Of a DNA stretch of 64,000 nucleotides, positions 62,891 through 64,000 are shown piece after piece. The notes beneath the pieces were generated by a model. That model ran no database searches. It was not told where the DNA came from and saw nothing but the letters and a program-made list of their open reading frames with translations. Origin of the DNA: Ascarosepion bandense (lineage: Eukaryota; Mollusca; Cephalopoda; Sepiida; Sepiidae); assembly GCA_037127315.1 (NCBI GenBank), contig JBBBDQ010001270.1:1903501-1967500 (forward strand). The letters are read 5' to 3'. Each line of letters starts with the position of its first letter. Position 1 is the first letter of the stretch. A program made the translations under genes and the position numbers.

Positions 62891-63545
62891 CCTGATGTTA
62901 AGTATCAGTTTCCTTTTCGTGTCTATTGAGAATCTGTTACTCTGACCTGTGAGTAACAGATTCTCAAAGCCCTCTTTCCTCATTACATGTCCCAGAAACA
63001 TCAGCTGTTTTTTCCTGATGTTAAGTATCAGTTTCCTTTTCGTGTCTATCCTCTATCTGACCTGTGAGTAACAGATTCTCAAAGCCCTCTTTCCTCATTA
63101 CATGTCCCAGAAACTTCAGTCTTTTATTTCTGATCGTAAGTATCAGTTTCCTTTTCGTGTCTATCCTCTATCTGACCTGTGAGTAACAGATTCTCAAATC
63201 CCTCTTTCCTCATTACATGTCCCAGAAACTTCAGCTGTTTTTCCTGATGTTAAGTATCAGTTTCCTTTTCGTGTCTATCCTTTATCTGACTTGTGAGTAA
63301 CAGATTCTCAAAGCCCTCTTTCCTCATTACATGTCCCAGAAACATCAGCTGTTTTTTCCTGATGTTAAGTATCAGTTTCCTTTTCGTGTCTATCCTCTAT
63401 CTGACCTGTGAGTAACAGATTCTCAAAGCCCTCTTTCCTCATTACATGTCCCAGAAACTTCAGCTGTTTTTTCCTCATGTTAAGTATCAGTTTCCTTTTC
63501 GTGTCTATCCTCTCCCAAACCTCATCGCTGCTCACATGTTATGTT
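62880..63545 (-). repeat. 115-bp minisatellite derived from RTE coding sequence
   Basis: The anchor 'agtatcagtttccttttcg' occurs at 62901, 63024, 63139, 63253, 63368 and 63483, at intervals of 123, 115, 114, 115 and 115 bp. Each unit encodes on the minus strand the 'QLKFLGHVMRKEGFENL' region of the RTE protein. Since 115 is not a multiple of three, the frame is lost at each junction. The first interval includes a short inverted stretch ('gagaatctgttactctgacc'). Confidence 0.9.
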
Positions 63546-63583
63546 TGCTTATCTGAAATTAAAACTCTGCTATATGAGAATCG

Positions 63584-63755
63584 TGTCTACGGCTATATCG
63601 TGTTGAATAGCAAATGTTAAGCAACATCGAGCCTGGTCAGTACTTAAATGGGTAACCATTTAGGAATAACAGGTGCTGTAAATGGTCCACCGGTCCTCCA
63701 GGTTTGGGAATGGGTGCAGGGCTAACAATCCTGCCTCGTAAAAAAAAAAAAAAAA
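63584..63755 (+). mobile_element. 5S rRNA-derived SINE (SINE3-type)
   Basis: 63584-63684 aligns with eukaryotic 5S rRNA: 'gtctacggctata', 'gttaagcaacatcgagcctg', 'cagtacttaaatgggtaacc' and 'aggtgctgtaaatgg', in order and with 5S spacing. The segment between the 5' block and the box A region is about 10 bp short. A unique tail ('ctccaggtttgggaatgggt', 'aacaatcctgcctcgt') and an A tract (63740-63755) follow, which a plain 5S gene would not have. The internal promoter region is diverged, so I call a SINE relic. Confidence 0.75.
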
Positions 63756-64000
63756 GTTGCTGCCCTATGCACCATCTGGGCGTGATGGATTAATGATGAT
63801 GATGATGATGATATGAGAGTCTCAGATTCAGAGATCTTTGCAAAAAAGTGGCAGAAACCTGAAAGGATAGATGGATTAGACGGTTTACTCGAGTTCTTAA
63901 AAACTGTAACTACTGAGAAGGAATTATAACAGACGGGAAAGCAATACGATTCAGGGAGCAAAGTTGGGGATAGTGGGGAGGTATCTCAAGTAAAAGGAAA
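63756..64000. other. Edge of window, degraded repeat sequence
   Basis: 'ccctatgcaccatctgggcg' and a (GAT)n run at 63793-63812. The last 150 bp on the minus strand shows 'CYNSFSVVTVFKNSSKPSNPS', a faint echo of the LINE-1 RT start ('CWKSSCVVPIFKNSGEPSD'), so another LINE-1 fragment probably begins here. Confidence 0.4.

Overview
This window looks like gene-poor, repeat-saturated animal DNA, most likely from a cephalopod and probably an octopus. The arguments are: tRNA-headed SINEs in many copies, long (TA)n, (TG)n and (GATA)n tracts every one to two kilobases, several LINE clades, foldback MITEs, and one spliced exon of a neuronal class C receptor. I see no bacterial gene organisation, no CRISPR array and no complete host gene. 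The taxon is an inference from repeat style and cannot be proved from the sequence alone.

The only host coding sequence I trust is one exon at 51020-51917 on the minus strand. It encodes the whole seven-helix domain of a metabotropic glutamate receptor and has a good splice acceptor and donor. The exons for the ligand-binding and cysteine-rich domains should lie at higher coordinates and the C-terminal tail at lower ones. I recognise neither in the window, so the flanking introns are probably long.

Layout. 1-5 kb: a Penelope-like fragment, a Helitron, SINE-B copies, a foldback element and a LINE 3' end. 5-7.1 kb: a tandem array of broken SINE-A units and a 560-bp palindrome. 7.2-10.5 kb: a LINE reverse-transcriptase piece, a hAT-like element with a Helitron inside it, a dead IS630/Tc1-mariner copy and a piggyBac-type MITE. 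10.9-14.2 kb: purine-rich GAA satellites, including a 148-bp array. 16-19 kb: GATA arrays and an RTE retrotransposon bounded by 10-bp target duplications. 19.4-23.2 kb: the best-preserved LINE reverse transcriptase and a sister 3' half. 24-25.6 kb: a third Helitron and a second Penelope-like fragment. 27-34.6 kb: SINE-C, mariner-like deletion derivatives, a triplicated block with RTE pieces, and Penelope-like repeats. 35-43.9 kb: an internally deleted mariner, 23-bp minisatellite, RTE pieces and a cluster of consecutive palindromes. 44-48.2 kb: LINE 3' halves and tandem repeats of 198 and 38 bp. 49-54 kb: foldbacks, GATA arrays, the receptor exon and LINE fragments. 55-64 kb: RTE and LINE pieces, a LINE invaded by a SINE and a hAT element, a 115-bp minisatellite made from RTE coding sequence, and a 5S-rRNA-like SINE.

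The mobile elements form a layered history. RTE and CR1/Jockey-like LINEs would supply the retrotransposition machinery and the tRNA- and 5S-derived SINEs would depend on such machinery. Cut-and-paste and rolling-circle elements are present only as non-autonomous or broken copies. Apart from the receptor exon, I would not treat any open frame here as a host gene.
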